Shown piece by piece: positions 51,918-59,855 of a DNA stretch of 63,524 bases. A program made the translations under genes and the position numbers. How positions within the stretch are numbered: position 1 is the stretch's first letter; each line of letters opens with the position of its first letter. Below the pieces are notes generated by a model. The model had not been told where the DNA came from. It saw only the letters and a list, made by a program, of their open reading frames with translations, and ran no database searches. The DNA is from an uncultured Lachnospiraceae bacterium. GTDB lineage: Bacteria; Bacillota; Clostridia; Lachnospirales; Lachnospiraceae. The DNA is taken from the NCBI GenBank assembly GCA_902779305.1, contig CACZBD010000017.1:1-63524 (forward strand), read 5' to 3'.

Positions 51918-53569
51918 ACTCCTGCCTCCTTTGCATCCGGTTCCCCGTTAAGGTCCGGAAATACGAGCCGGATAAAATACGTTTCATCCTCGTATTTTAC
52001 CGACAGGCTGCATCCCGCAGCCCTGATCTCCTTATCTCTCCATGCAGGCGAGATCACCTCGGCCGATGCATCCAGCGTGATCGTCATGACAAATGCATCC
52101 TCATATTCAAAGCTTACGGAAAGCGCATGAAGTCTGAGCCATACATCCTCGACCGCATCCTCAAACAGTTCGTATGCAAGAAGGGCCGCCTGTGAACTGA
52201 TGTCGCATCTGCTGTTTTCATAGATAAAGTACCTGCATCCGTTCAGCTTCAGAAACTCTGCCGATTCCCGTATCGATGCACAGAGTTCTCCCGACGAAAG
52301 ACTGCTCTTCCTGTCCGTCAGCAGCATCAGGTTTCCCATTCTTTTAATATATGCGCCGAGGACCGATGCGTAGATGATCTTTTCCTTTAATTCTTCTTCC
52401 TCAATGTTGTCACCAAGCGCCTCCGAAAGAAGGGCATCGGTTCTGACCGCTCTTGTACGGACGGCTGTTGCGATCCTGTTATAGAGTCTGTTTCTTTCTT
52501 CAAAAGAGATCCTTTCCGACCGGATCTCATTTTCCTTTCGGATCAGTTCGTTCTCATCACCGAGTTCTTCCGTAACCTCCTCGATCTTCCGGTTCAGGCT
52601 GTTGATCGGCGTCAGATCTTCGATCCAGGTGACATAGCCGCCGGATATCGGTTCTCTGGCTATGCGGTGATCTTCATCTTCAGGCCCCGTCTGCCGGTTG
52701 CCCGAAACAAGCACCGGCTGATCATGGTTATCGAAAATGCAGGCACTGATGCCCGAGTGATCGAACAGATGGCGGTAACCCATGTTGGCAGGGATCAAAC
52801 CGATCTGGATGATACTTTCAAATGCGATGATATACGGAATGCACACGGCCTCCTGGAGCTGAAAGATCTTATGACCCATGAAGCGGGGTGCGCCGCCATT
52901 GATCAGATACCAGGTCAGCAGGATGCAGCTTACCGCTATGCAGATCACCGGGATGTACCATTTCTTTCTGGCTGCCGACAGGGAGCACTTTCTCAAAATG
53001 ATATACAGCACGGCGATGCTCAGCCCGATCCTGAAGAGCTGGATCACCCAGTAAAACCATTCATGCGTGTATTCCTTATCCGGATGCACGGTGATCTTGT
53101 AAACAAAAGCATGGTAACCGTTCGTCATGACCACCGCCACGATCGCGATATTTACCAGGATCATCAGTCTCTCGGCAAGCCTGACCAGTTTTTTGTTTCC
53201 GACAGGCTCCACGTTCAGCGCCGCCATAAACATACAGAGCGGGATCGCCGTCAGCGGAATGGTGTATCCGTACCACAGATATTCATTGATATAAACGTCA
53301 TCGGGAAAATAAGAGAACTTGCACATCCTCAGGAAAAAGAGAAGTACCATAAAGAAGCAGGCCGCAAGAATGCGGCGCCTGATCTTTGCATCAACGATCC
53401 TGCGCCAGACGCTTACAGCCCAGATCAGGATCATTGTAATATAGGCAAAAGCCGATAAATGATGCAGCTTGATCACGGACACCGGTATCATGCAGGTAAC
53501 AATACCCACAACAAACAGGATTCCGAAGATCAGCATGATTTTTTTGTTCGCAAAACTTGATCGTCCCAT
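51914..53569 (-). CDS. Seven-helix receptor-like protein with degenerate kinase end (probable pseudokinase)
   Basis: 551 residues. About eight membrane segments (about 10-270) like the 7TM histidine kinase N-terminal region, then a short PAS-like stretch (ACIFDNHDQPVLVSG) and a helix EERNRLYNRIATAVRTRAVRTD where active kinases have a phospho-His (ERNRLARELHD type). The ATPase part keeps only the outline (LAYELFEDAVEDV, no N box pattern, no clear G box). It therefore looks like a catalytically dead partner that senses a signal and acts through the kinase downstream. The two genes overlap by 4 nt. Confidence 0.75.
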   Translation of the reverse strand: MGRSSFANKKIMLIFGILFVVGIVTCMIPVSVIKLHHLSAFAYITMILIWAVSVWRRIVDAKIRRRILAACFFMVLLFFLRMCKFSYFPDDVYINEYLWYGYTIPLTAIPLCMFMAALNVEPVGNKKLVRLAERLMILVNIAIVAVVMTNGYHAFVYKITVHPDKEYTHEWFYWVIQLFRIGLSIAVLYIILRKCSLSAARKKWYIPVICIAVSCILLTWYLINGGAPRFMGHKIFQLQEAVCIPYIIAFESIIQIGLIPANMGYRHLFDHSGISACIFDNHDQPVLVSGNRQTGPEDEDHRIAREPISGGYVTWIEDLTPINSLNRKIEEVTEELGDENELIRKENEIRSERISFEERNRLYNRIATAVRTRAVRTDALLSEALGDNIEEEELKEKIIYASVLGAYIKRMGNLMLLTDRKSSLSSGELCASIRESAEFLKLNGCRYFIYENSRCDISSQAALLAYELFEDAVEDVWLRLHALSVSFEYEDAFVMTITLDASAEVISPAWRDKEIRAAGCSLSVKYEDETYFIRLVFPDLNGEPDAKEAGV

Positions 53570-53592
53570 ATTTCTATCATAAACAAAAAACG

Positions 53593-53610
53593 GGGGGTAT
53601 CACTACCCCC
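53593..53610 (-). terminator. Terminator of the LarE unit
   Basis: GGGGGTA-GTGA-TACCCCC followed by CGTTTTTTGTTT on the minus strand, 14 nt past the DUF4298-like remnant. Confidence 0.8.
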
Positions 53611-53623
53611 AAATGTCTAAACT

Positions 53624-53755
53624 TTACAGTAGATTTCTTTTTTCATCGTACTTATAATCCTTCATCCATTGCCCGCCGGTATAATATGCATGCAGTTTCC
53701 CGATCTTCTTCTGCACCGAATCGTAGTGCGCAAGCGCCCGGTTCAGTTCTTCCCC
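53624..53755 (-). pseudogene. DUF4298-like remnant after larE
   Basis: A frame without a start codon overlaps the 3' end of larE and reads LNRALAHYDSVQKKIGKLHAYY, then GGQWMKDYKYDEK, ending in a stop after NLL. This resembles the core of DUF4298, a small protein often found next to LarE in Clostridia, but about 40 N-terminal and 25 C-terminal residues of that family are missing. I treat it as a decayed gene. A non-ATG start (CTG after AAGGGGAAGA) cannot be excluded. Confidence 0.5.
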
Positions 53756-54570
53756 TTATGAAGTTTCAGCGTTTCGTTCATGCTTCCGGTCCTGTAACCC
53801 AAAAGGTCAAGCGCAACATAGTCAAATCCGATCTGCTTAAACGTGGCATAAACCTGCTTGCGTATCTTCTCATCCGTCAGTTTCGAAAAATCGTCCGGGA
53901 GCACTTCGATACGGGCGATATTTCCGTGTATGCGCACCCGGACCTGTCTGAGGCCAAGGTCTAATAGAAACTGTTCCGCCTGATCGACCATCCTGAGTTT
54001 TTCTTCGCTTATGGTCTCACCATACACAAACCTTGATGCCAGGCAAGCAAACGAAGGCTTATCCCAGGTCGGAAGTCCCATTTCTTTGGAAAGCAGACGG
54101 ATGTCTTCTTTCGTCAGGCCTGCTTCCCGCAAAGGGCTTTTGATGCCGAGTTCGGAAATAGCAGTAAGCCCGGGACGATAGTCGCCGTTATCATCAAGAT
54201 TAGAGCCTTCGACAACGTGCCGGAGACCATGATCCGCTGCCACTTTCAACATCTTTGTAAAAAGCTCATGTTTGCAAAGATAACAACGGTTGGTCGGATT
54301 CGCGGCAAATCCATCGATCGAGAGTTCCTCAGACTCGACAATGATCTGCCGGATCTTTTCCTTCTCGCAAAAAGCCATTGCCTCCTTAAGTTCACGATTT
54401 GGGAAAGAGCAGGACTTGGCCGTAACGGCAATTACCCGGTCTTTTAACACATCCTTGGCAACCTTCAGCAAAAACGTCGAATCGACTCCCGAAGAGAAAG
54501 CAACGGCAACACTTCCGAGTTCCTGAAGATATTGTTCCAGTTTTTGTTTTTTTCCGTATACTGAATCCAT
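53743..54570 (-). CDS. larE: ATP-dependent sacrificial sulfur transferase LarE
   Basis: 275 residues from ATG 54570 (CGGAG upstream; TTG 54585 opens the frame but is less likely). PP-loop SSGVDST (about 26-32), catalytic Cys region NPTNRCYLCK (about 93-102) and SFACLASRFVYGE, as in LarE, which donates sulfur for the nickel-pincer nucleotide cofactor of lactate racemase. LarA, LarB and LarC are not in the window, so the target here may be another NPN enzyme elsewhere in the genome. Confidence 0.9.
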   Translation of the reverse strand: MDSVYGKKQKLEQYLQELGSVAVAFSSGVDSTFLLKVAKDVLKDRVIAVTAKSCSFPNRELKEAMAFCEKEKIRQIIVESEELSIDGFAANPTNRCYLCKHELFTKMLKVAADHGLRHVVEGSNLDDNGDYRPGLTAISELGIKSPLREAGLTKEDIRLLSKEMGLPTWDKPSFACLASRFVYGETISEEKLRMVDQAEQFLLDLGLRQVRVRIHGNIARIEVLPDDFSKLTDEKIRKQVYATFKQIGFDYVALDLLGYRTGSMNETLKLHKGKN

Positions 54571-54682
54571 GTGCGCTCCGGTCAACTTTCAATAATGATT
54601 CCATTTATGTTCTCAATTATATTATATTTCCCGGAAAAGTCCATTCACATCTTTCCGTACCGGATGATGCCGACGTGGCCTG

Positions 54683-55339
54683 TCAGTCTTTTTCAAACTC
54701 CGGTTTCCATCCCTTCTTCTTATATCCGCAGTCACAATACGGACCGCCGGATGCCAGCGTGTATTCCCTGACAAAATCCGAAGCACCGCCCATCTCACTC
54801 ATCGTATAGTCCAAATGGCACATGGCAGGAACCAGGTCATAAAATCCATATTCCTTCATAAGGGCGCATATGCCGCAACGATAGAATCTCGCCTCATATC
54901 CGCTGTCATCCTCATACGGAAGATAATCCATGTTCCACGAATACGGATTCCGGTCACCGGCCCTGAGCGCAGCCGTCATTTTCATTCCCTCAATATCGCG
55001 TTTGGAAAACTTCTTTTTTCCTCCCCTGCGGCAGAATATCTTTGTCGCCGTATTTGTCATTGCATGTTCATAATAACGGGTCGCCTCTTCCACCGAAGGT
55101 CTTCTGTCCATACTAAGAAGAAAAGACGTCAAAACCGCACAGTTTACAATATTCGTCTTGAATCTGTCTTCCTTTTCAAATGCGGGAAGTTTTTCTATGA
55201 TCTCACGATACTTAGGTTTTGCAGCCTTCGCGATCTTCTTTGCATCAGAACGGTCATATCCCAGATCATCCACAAGTGCTTTCCGGAATTGTTTCTTAAA
55301 CAGCATCCACATTCCTGCCGGCATACCACTGTATTTCAT
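54683..55339 (-). CDS. L-2-amino-thiazoline-4-carboxylic acid hydrolase-like protein
   Basis: 218 residues from ATG 55339 (GGAAG upstream). The C-terminal block CHLDYTMSEMGGASDFVREY (about 179-198) with Asp/His and the nearby CDCGYKK are those of the ATC-hydrolase family, which opens the thiazoline ring on the way to cysteine. Also CGICALMKEYG. Conserved Cys/His suggest metal or thiol chemistry. Its own promoter at 55423-55451 carries operator site E, so it belongs to the inferred metal regulon. Confidence 0.75.
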   Translation of the reverse strand: MKYSGMPAGMWMLFKKQFRKALVDDLGYDRSDAKKIAKAAKPKYREIIEKLPAFEKEDRFKTNIVNCAVLTSFLLSMDRRPSVEEATRYYEHAMTNTATKIFCRRGGKKKFSKRDIEGMKMTAALRAGDRNPYSWNMDYLPYEDDSGYEARFYRCGICALMKEYGFYDLVPAMCHLDYTMSEMGGASDFVREYTLASGGPYCDCGYKKKGWKPEFEKD

Positions 55340-55402
55340 CTTCCTGTCACCTCGCATCATTCTCTAACACTTTTCAAGGTCTCCCTTTGCCATCGCCTTT
55401 TG

Positions 55403-55451
55403 GTTAGTTTTAACTAACAAAAATCATAGCACTAGTTTGGATCATTGTCCA
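55403..55451 (-). promoter_or_regulatory. Promoter with operator site E
   Basis: On the minus strand TGGACA (55451-55446), 17 nt, TATGAT (55428-55423), then the palindrome GTTAGTTAAAACTAAC (55418-55403) over the start of transcription. Same layout as site C. Confidence 0.78.
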
Positions 55452-55502
55452 CAAAACACCTGCTCGCGAAAGAAAAATGAGGAACTGCACTTTTGGGAAT
55501 GA

Positions 55503-57230
55503 TCAGATCTTCCAGTTCGCGGCCTCCTCCCTGAGTTTTATGAACCTGCTGTAACGCTCGCTGTTTCTGATCAGTTCTTCGTGCGTACCGCTGTTGATCC
55601 GGCCTCCGTCTATCACGACGATCTTATCTGCTTTCCTGATCGTCTTCAATCTGTGTGCGATCATGATGACGGTTTTCTGATCTGTAAGAGCGTCAAATGC
55701 AGCCGTAAGTTTGTCTTCATTTTCCGGATCCACATTGGCAGTTGCCTCATCGAGGATTATGATCGGTGCATCTTTCAGGATCGCTCTTGCTATGGATATC
55801 CTCTGCTTCTCACCGCCGGAAAGCGTGGCGCCGCCTTCTCCGATCACCGTGGAATAGCCTTTTGGAAGAGACATGATAAAGTCGTGGCTGCACGCTTTTT
55901 TGGCTGCATTCACAACATCCTCATGGGTTGCATTTCCCGTTCCGAATTTGATATTGTTCTCTATCGTATCCGCAAACAGATAAACGTTCTGAAAAACAAC
56001 ACTGATCTGCGACATAAGGCTCTCCAGCGTATAGTCCCTGACATTTCTTCCACCGATCGAAATGCTTCCTTTATCGACATCCCAAAAACGCGCGATCAGC
56101 ATTGCCAGCGTTGTTTTGCCCGCCCCGGACGGACCCACGAATGCGGTCATGGTATTCTCCGGTATCTCAAGGCTGACATCATTTAATATCTCGTTGTCGC
56201 CATATGCGAAGGATACATTCTTAAGCGATATTCCATGCCCGGCCGGCACGTATTCTTTTCCGTTCTCGTCCATAACGGGAAGAAGATTCACCTTTTCGGC
56301 TTCCTCGATCGAACTCGAGACAACTCTTAATACCGTGAGTCCCGCCCCGGTCTGTTCGATATCGGAGAAGACCTGAAAAGAGATGATGATCATCATCAGG
56401 GCATATGTGATGGTCAAGGCTCCCGAAATGAACATCGCCACAGCAAGCAGCATTAGCAATGCTTTAAATATGCCCAAAACCGTTCCCTGGATCCTTGCAT
56501 ACGGAATAAAGAGTTTTTCCATAGCCAGGTTGCTGTCGCGGTTATCATCGATCGCTTTCTTTAATGCTTCATCCCCCTTTCCGGTCAGGTTGAATGATTT
56601 AATGACACTCATCCCCTGAAGACTTTCAAGGACCTTTGATACGAGCTTCGCCTGATTTTTCTGTCTTACGGGTGATTTTAACCTGCTCTTCTTTTCCATT
56701 GAGGAGGTGATAAGCATGTAGACCACCATGCCCGTAAGCACGATCCCTCCGAACCGCCAGTCGAAAAACAGGAGACATAGCAGGAATACAACGGCATTCA
56801 TCAGACCGCTTAAGATGAGCACAAGAACATTGGCGCCCTGGTTCTCAACGACATCCAGTACGGTAGTTGCAATACCGGTGATCTGTTCAAGATTATTGTC
56901 GTCAAAATAGCCCATCGGAACTTTTTTCAGTCTTTCCGCGATCTCGAGACGCTTATAAGCGCTCATGAAATATCCGGCGTGGACCGCCTGAAGATCCGAA
57001 GCCATCTTAAGAAGGAACTGTCCCAGGATGCTCACTCCCAAAAGGATGAGTGCAGTCCATGCGGGTTTCATCGTCTTATCGCCCTGTTCAAAAGCCAAGA
57101 GCACAAAATAGATCGCCGCCATCCTGAACATCGAAAATAATGATCTGAAAAATGATATCAGTACCGCTCTGTATATCCTGATCTTTTCCTGACCGGAAAA
57201 AGCTGTTATCTTTCTTATTGCTTCGAGCAT
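55503..57230 (-). CDS. ABC transporter, permease and ATP-binding fusion (pair 2, second gene)
   Basis: 575 residues from ATG 57230, which overlaps the partner stop (TAATG). Six-helix membrane part, Walker A GPSGAGKTT, LSGGEKQRISIARA, Walker B IIILDEAT, IAHRLKT. Similar in layout to pair 1; heterodimer with the upstream gene. Metal-related transport is inferred from operator site F, export of a toxic compound is the alternative. Confidence 0.88.
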   Translation of the reverse strand: MLEAIRKITAFSGQEKIRIYRAVLISFFRSLFSMFRMAAIYFVLLAFEQGDKTMKPAWTALILLGVSILGQFLLKMASDLQAVHAGYFMSAYKRLEIAERLKKVPMGYFDDNNLEQITGIATTVLDVVENQGANVLVLILSGLMNAVVFLLCLLFFDWRFGGIVLTGMVVYMLITSSMEKKSRLKSPVRQKNQAKLVSKVLESLQGMSVIKSFNLTGKGDEALKKAIDDNRDSNLAMEKLFIPYARIQGTVLGIFKALLMLLAVAMFISGALTITYALMMIIISFQVFSDIEQTGAGLTVLRVVSSSIEEAEKVNLLPVMDENGKEYVPAGHGISLKNVSFAYGDNEILNDVSLEIPENTMTAFVGPSGAGKTTLAMLIARFWDVDKGSISIGGRNVRDYTLESLMSQISVVFQNVYLFADTIENNIKFGTGNATHEDVVNAAKKACSHDFIMSLPKGYSTVIGEGGATLSGGEKQRISIARAILKDAPIIILDEATANVDPENEDKLTAAFDALTDQKTVIMIAHRLKTIRKADKIVVIDGGRINSGTHEELIRNSERYSRFIKLREEAANWKI

Positions 57231-58972
57231 TAAGCTGCACCTCCTTCGCTTACATGTGCCATCCACATGTTCTTGTAAAGTTCACTGTTTTGGAGAAGTT
57301 CGCCGTGTGTTCCGACACATTCTACCGTTCCGTCATTTACAAGAACCACCTGATCGGCTTCCGTGATCGTAGAGAGCCTGTGCGCGATGATGATCACCGT
57401 TTTGTCTTTGATCAGGCCTGTAAGAGCTCTTTGTATGACTGCTTCATTCTCGGGATCGATATATGCCGTGGCTTCATCCAGGATGACGATGGGCGCGTTT
57501 TTGAGCATCGCCCTTGCGATCGCGATCCTTTGACGTTCACCGCCCGACAGATGCGTTCCGCCGCTTCCGACCTTTGTGTCGTATCCCTGTGGAAGCGCCC
57601 TTATGAACGTATCGCATCCGGATGCCTTTGCGGCCTCGCATACCTCTTCATCCGAAGCAGTCGTCTTCCCCATCCTGATATTGTTCATTATCGTATCGTC
57701 GAACAGCCAGTTATCCTGTGAGACATAAGCGATCTGGTCGTAAAGCTGGTTAAGCGGTATCTGTTTCAGGTCCTTTCCGTCCATCTTTATCACGCCTTCT
57801 GCCACATCCCAGAAACCGCCTATGAGTTTTGCTATCGTCGATTTGCCGCTCCCGGAAGGACCGACCAGCGCCGTGAAACTTTTTTCGGGTATGGTGAGAT
57901 TAACGTTATGGAGGACTTCTTCCCCTTCGTGATAGGAATAAGTAACATTACAAAGCTCAATATCGTGACTCTCAAACTCGACCGGCGTTTCCGAATGATG
58001 CTGTTCTTCACCGGAGAGTAGTTCATCGACCGTTGCCACCGTGGTGGCTACTTTTGCAGAGGAGTCCGTAAACTGTATCGCCGCGATGATGGGTCCGACA
58101 ATGCACATCGAAAGCATGATCGATGTCATGAAAACTTCTGCCGTTATGCTTCCTGTCATATACATCCGCCAGCCCAGGGGCAATACCGTGATCAGCGTAC
58201 AGGGTGCGATCGTGTAACAAAGCGCCTGACAAACTTCGGTTTTCTTCATCCAATGATAATAGAAGGCAGCATTTGCCATAACCTTGTCCTTGAATTTCTG
58301 ATAGGATGACTTGCTCTGATTATAGGCTTTGATGACTTCGATCCCATGAACATATTCGACGATGCTCGCATTCATGTCCTGTGTGATCTCCACCGATCTG
58401 GCGTAATCTTTGCTATACCCGGAAGCGATAAATCCGAAAAACATCAGTCCGACAGGTACCGAGATCAGGCAGATGAGTCCCATTCTCCAGTCAATGGTCA
58501 TCATGTACACCCAAACCGCCAGGGCACCGATGATGTTCGATGTCAGCTCCGGTATCATGTGCGCCATCGGGCGTTCCATACACTCGACCTCGTCAACGAT
58601 GATCTGCTTCAGTTTTCCGCTTGAAGTATCGATGATGGTGCCGAGCGGCATGCGGGGAAGTTTTGCGAAGATCTGCTTTCTGATCTCGCCTAATATCGTA
58701 AAAGTTGCTTTGTGGCTTACACTGAGGCCCATGGCGTAAAGAATGCTCCGCAGCACAAAACCGGCAAGCGCAGATACGATAAAGATCAGATACTGATCCC
58801 AGTCTTTGTTTCCTGATATCATTCCTGATATGATCCTTGCTGCACAGACATACGGGATCAGACCCGATATAACTCCAAGCACCGCGAGCAATACGGACAG
58901 CATCAGTCTGCCGTGCTCTGCTTTTGCGATCTGCCAGAGCCTTAACATGGGATTCGTCTTCCTGCTACTCAA
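57230..58972 (-). CDS. ABC transporter, permease and ATP-binding fusion (pair 2, first gene)
   Basis: 580 residues. TTG 58972 has AAAGGAGG upstream, so a TTG start is likely. Walker A GPSGSGKST, signature LSGGERQRIAIARA, Walker B IVILDEAT, IAHRLST. TetR3 is the next gene upstream. Operator site F lies 22 nt before the start. Confidence 0.88.
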   Translation of the reverse strand: MSSRKTNPMLRLWQIAKAEHGRLMLSVLLAVLGVISGLIPYVCAARIISGMISGNKDWDQYLIFIVSALAGFVLRSILYAMGLSVSHKATFTILGEIRKQIFAKLPRMPLGTIIDTSSGKLKQIIVDEVECMERPMAHMIPELTSNIIGALAVWVYMMTIDWRMGLICLISVPVGLMFFGFIASGYSKDYARSVEITQDMNASIVEYVHGIEVIKAYNQSKSSYQKFKDKVMANAAFYYHWMKKTEVCQALCYTIAPCTLITVLPLGWRMYMTGSITAEVFMTSIMLSMCIVGPIIAAIQFTDSSAKVATTVATVDELLSGEEQHHSETPVEFESHDIELCNVTYSYHEGEEVLHNVNLTIPEKSFTALVGPSGSGKSTIAKLIGGFWDVAEGVIKMDGKDLKQIPLNQLYDQIAYVSQDNWLFDDTIMNNIRMGKTTASDEEVCEAAKASGCDTFIRALPQGYDTKVGSGGTHLSGGERQRIAIARAMLKNAPIVILDEATAYIDPENEAVIQRALTGLIKDKTVIIIAHRLSTITEADQVVLVNDGTVECVGTHGELLQNSELYKNMWMAHVSEGGAA

Positions 58973-58993
58973 TTTTTTATCCTCCTTTTTGAG

Positions 58994-59009
58994 TTAGTTA
59001 TCACTAACC
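58994..59009. promoter_or_regulatory. 16-bp palindromic operator, site F
   Basis: GTTAGTTATCACTAAC, perfect 6-4-6 palindrome 22 nt upstream of ABC pair 2. Confidence 0.75.
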
Positions 59010-59022
59010 TTTGTATCAAAAA

Positions 59023-59048
59023 TATACCGTTTGCCATATGCAAACGGC
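59023..59048 (-). terminator. Terminator of tetR3
   Basis: CCGTTTGC-ATATG-GCAAACGG followed by TATATTTTTG on the minus strand, 5 nt past the tetR3 stop. Confidence 0.7.
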
Positions 59049-59052
59049 ACAT

Positions 59053-59664
59053 TCAGATCCCCAGCAGTTGTCTGTAGCCTGCGATGCAGAAGTCGCTGGC
59101 TTTCTTGGTCTCTGTTATGTTGTCCTCTTCCGGGACTCCTTCTTTAAATGCATCCATCATTGCATTGATGATCATGGATGAACCGAGTCTGATGAAGCGC
59201 TCCGAGATATTCTCCGGCTTTTTCATGAACTTCCTGCAACTCTCAAAGAAGAGCTTTGTATTTCTGCACTCCGCATCGATCAGGCCCTGAACAAAGTTCT
59301 CATAGCTTGTTCCGCCGCTGCTTTTCAGGACGAGCATGAACACTTCCTTTTCCGAATAAACATAGTGGATCAGCGTTTCGATCGAGTCATAAGACATTTC
59401 AAAGATTTTCATGACATCATCGGCCGAATCAATGCAGATCCCGCTCATATCCTGATAAGTCTCATTGAACACGGCTAGCTTTTCCGATACCAGCGCGGCA
59501 AAGAGAGCGTCCTTGCTTTCGAAATGAGCATAAAACGCCCCATTGGTCACACCCGCCTCTTTGCAGATATTTCTTATGGATGCATTCCTGAAGCCGGCTT
59601 CGCTGAAAATCTTCATCGCGCTCTTCAGGATCATTTCGTGCGTTTTCTCGTAATCGTAAGACAT
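59053..59664 (-). CDS. TetR-family regulator (TetR3)
   Basis: 203 residues. Helix-turn-helix RNICKEAGVTNGAFYAHFESKDALF (about 30-54), helical ligand domain. Start ATG 59664 after ACAGAGG. Promoter and operator at 59694-59736. It precedes ABC pair 2 and probably represses it. The three TetR proteins of the window share general layout but not close sequence. Confidence 0.92.
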   Translation of the reverse strand: MSYDYEKTHEMILKSAMKIFSEAGFRNASIRNICKEAGVTNGAFYAHFESKDALFAALVSEKLAVFNETYQDMSGICIDSADDVMKIFEMSYDSIETLIHYVYSEKEVFMLVLKSSGGTSYENFVQGLIDAECRNTKLFFESCRKFMKKPENISERFIRLGSSMIINAMMDAFKEGVPEEDNITETKKASDFCIAGYRQLLGI

Positions 59665-59693
59665 CTATGGCCTCTGTTCATTGGTACATCTTA

Positions 59694-59736
59694 AATATTA
59701 CGCCGTAATATTACACTGTAATCCATAGACTGTCAA
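59694..59736 (-). promoter_or_regulatory. tetR3 promoter with operator
   Basis: On the minus strand TTGACA (59736-59731), 17 nt, TAATAT (59713-59708). The perfect palindrome AATATTACGCCGTAATATT (59694-59712) covers the -10 and start region. Confidence 0.82.
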
Positions 59737-59855
59737 GACCTGTTTTTTATACATACCTTTAGAAAATGCGGCTGTAATGATATTCTAATAGTACCCTGCA
59801 ATTGCCGGCAATCATCAAAAACGGCAGACTTATGTGAAAGGATAAGCTTTACTTT

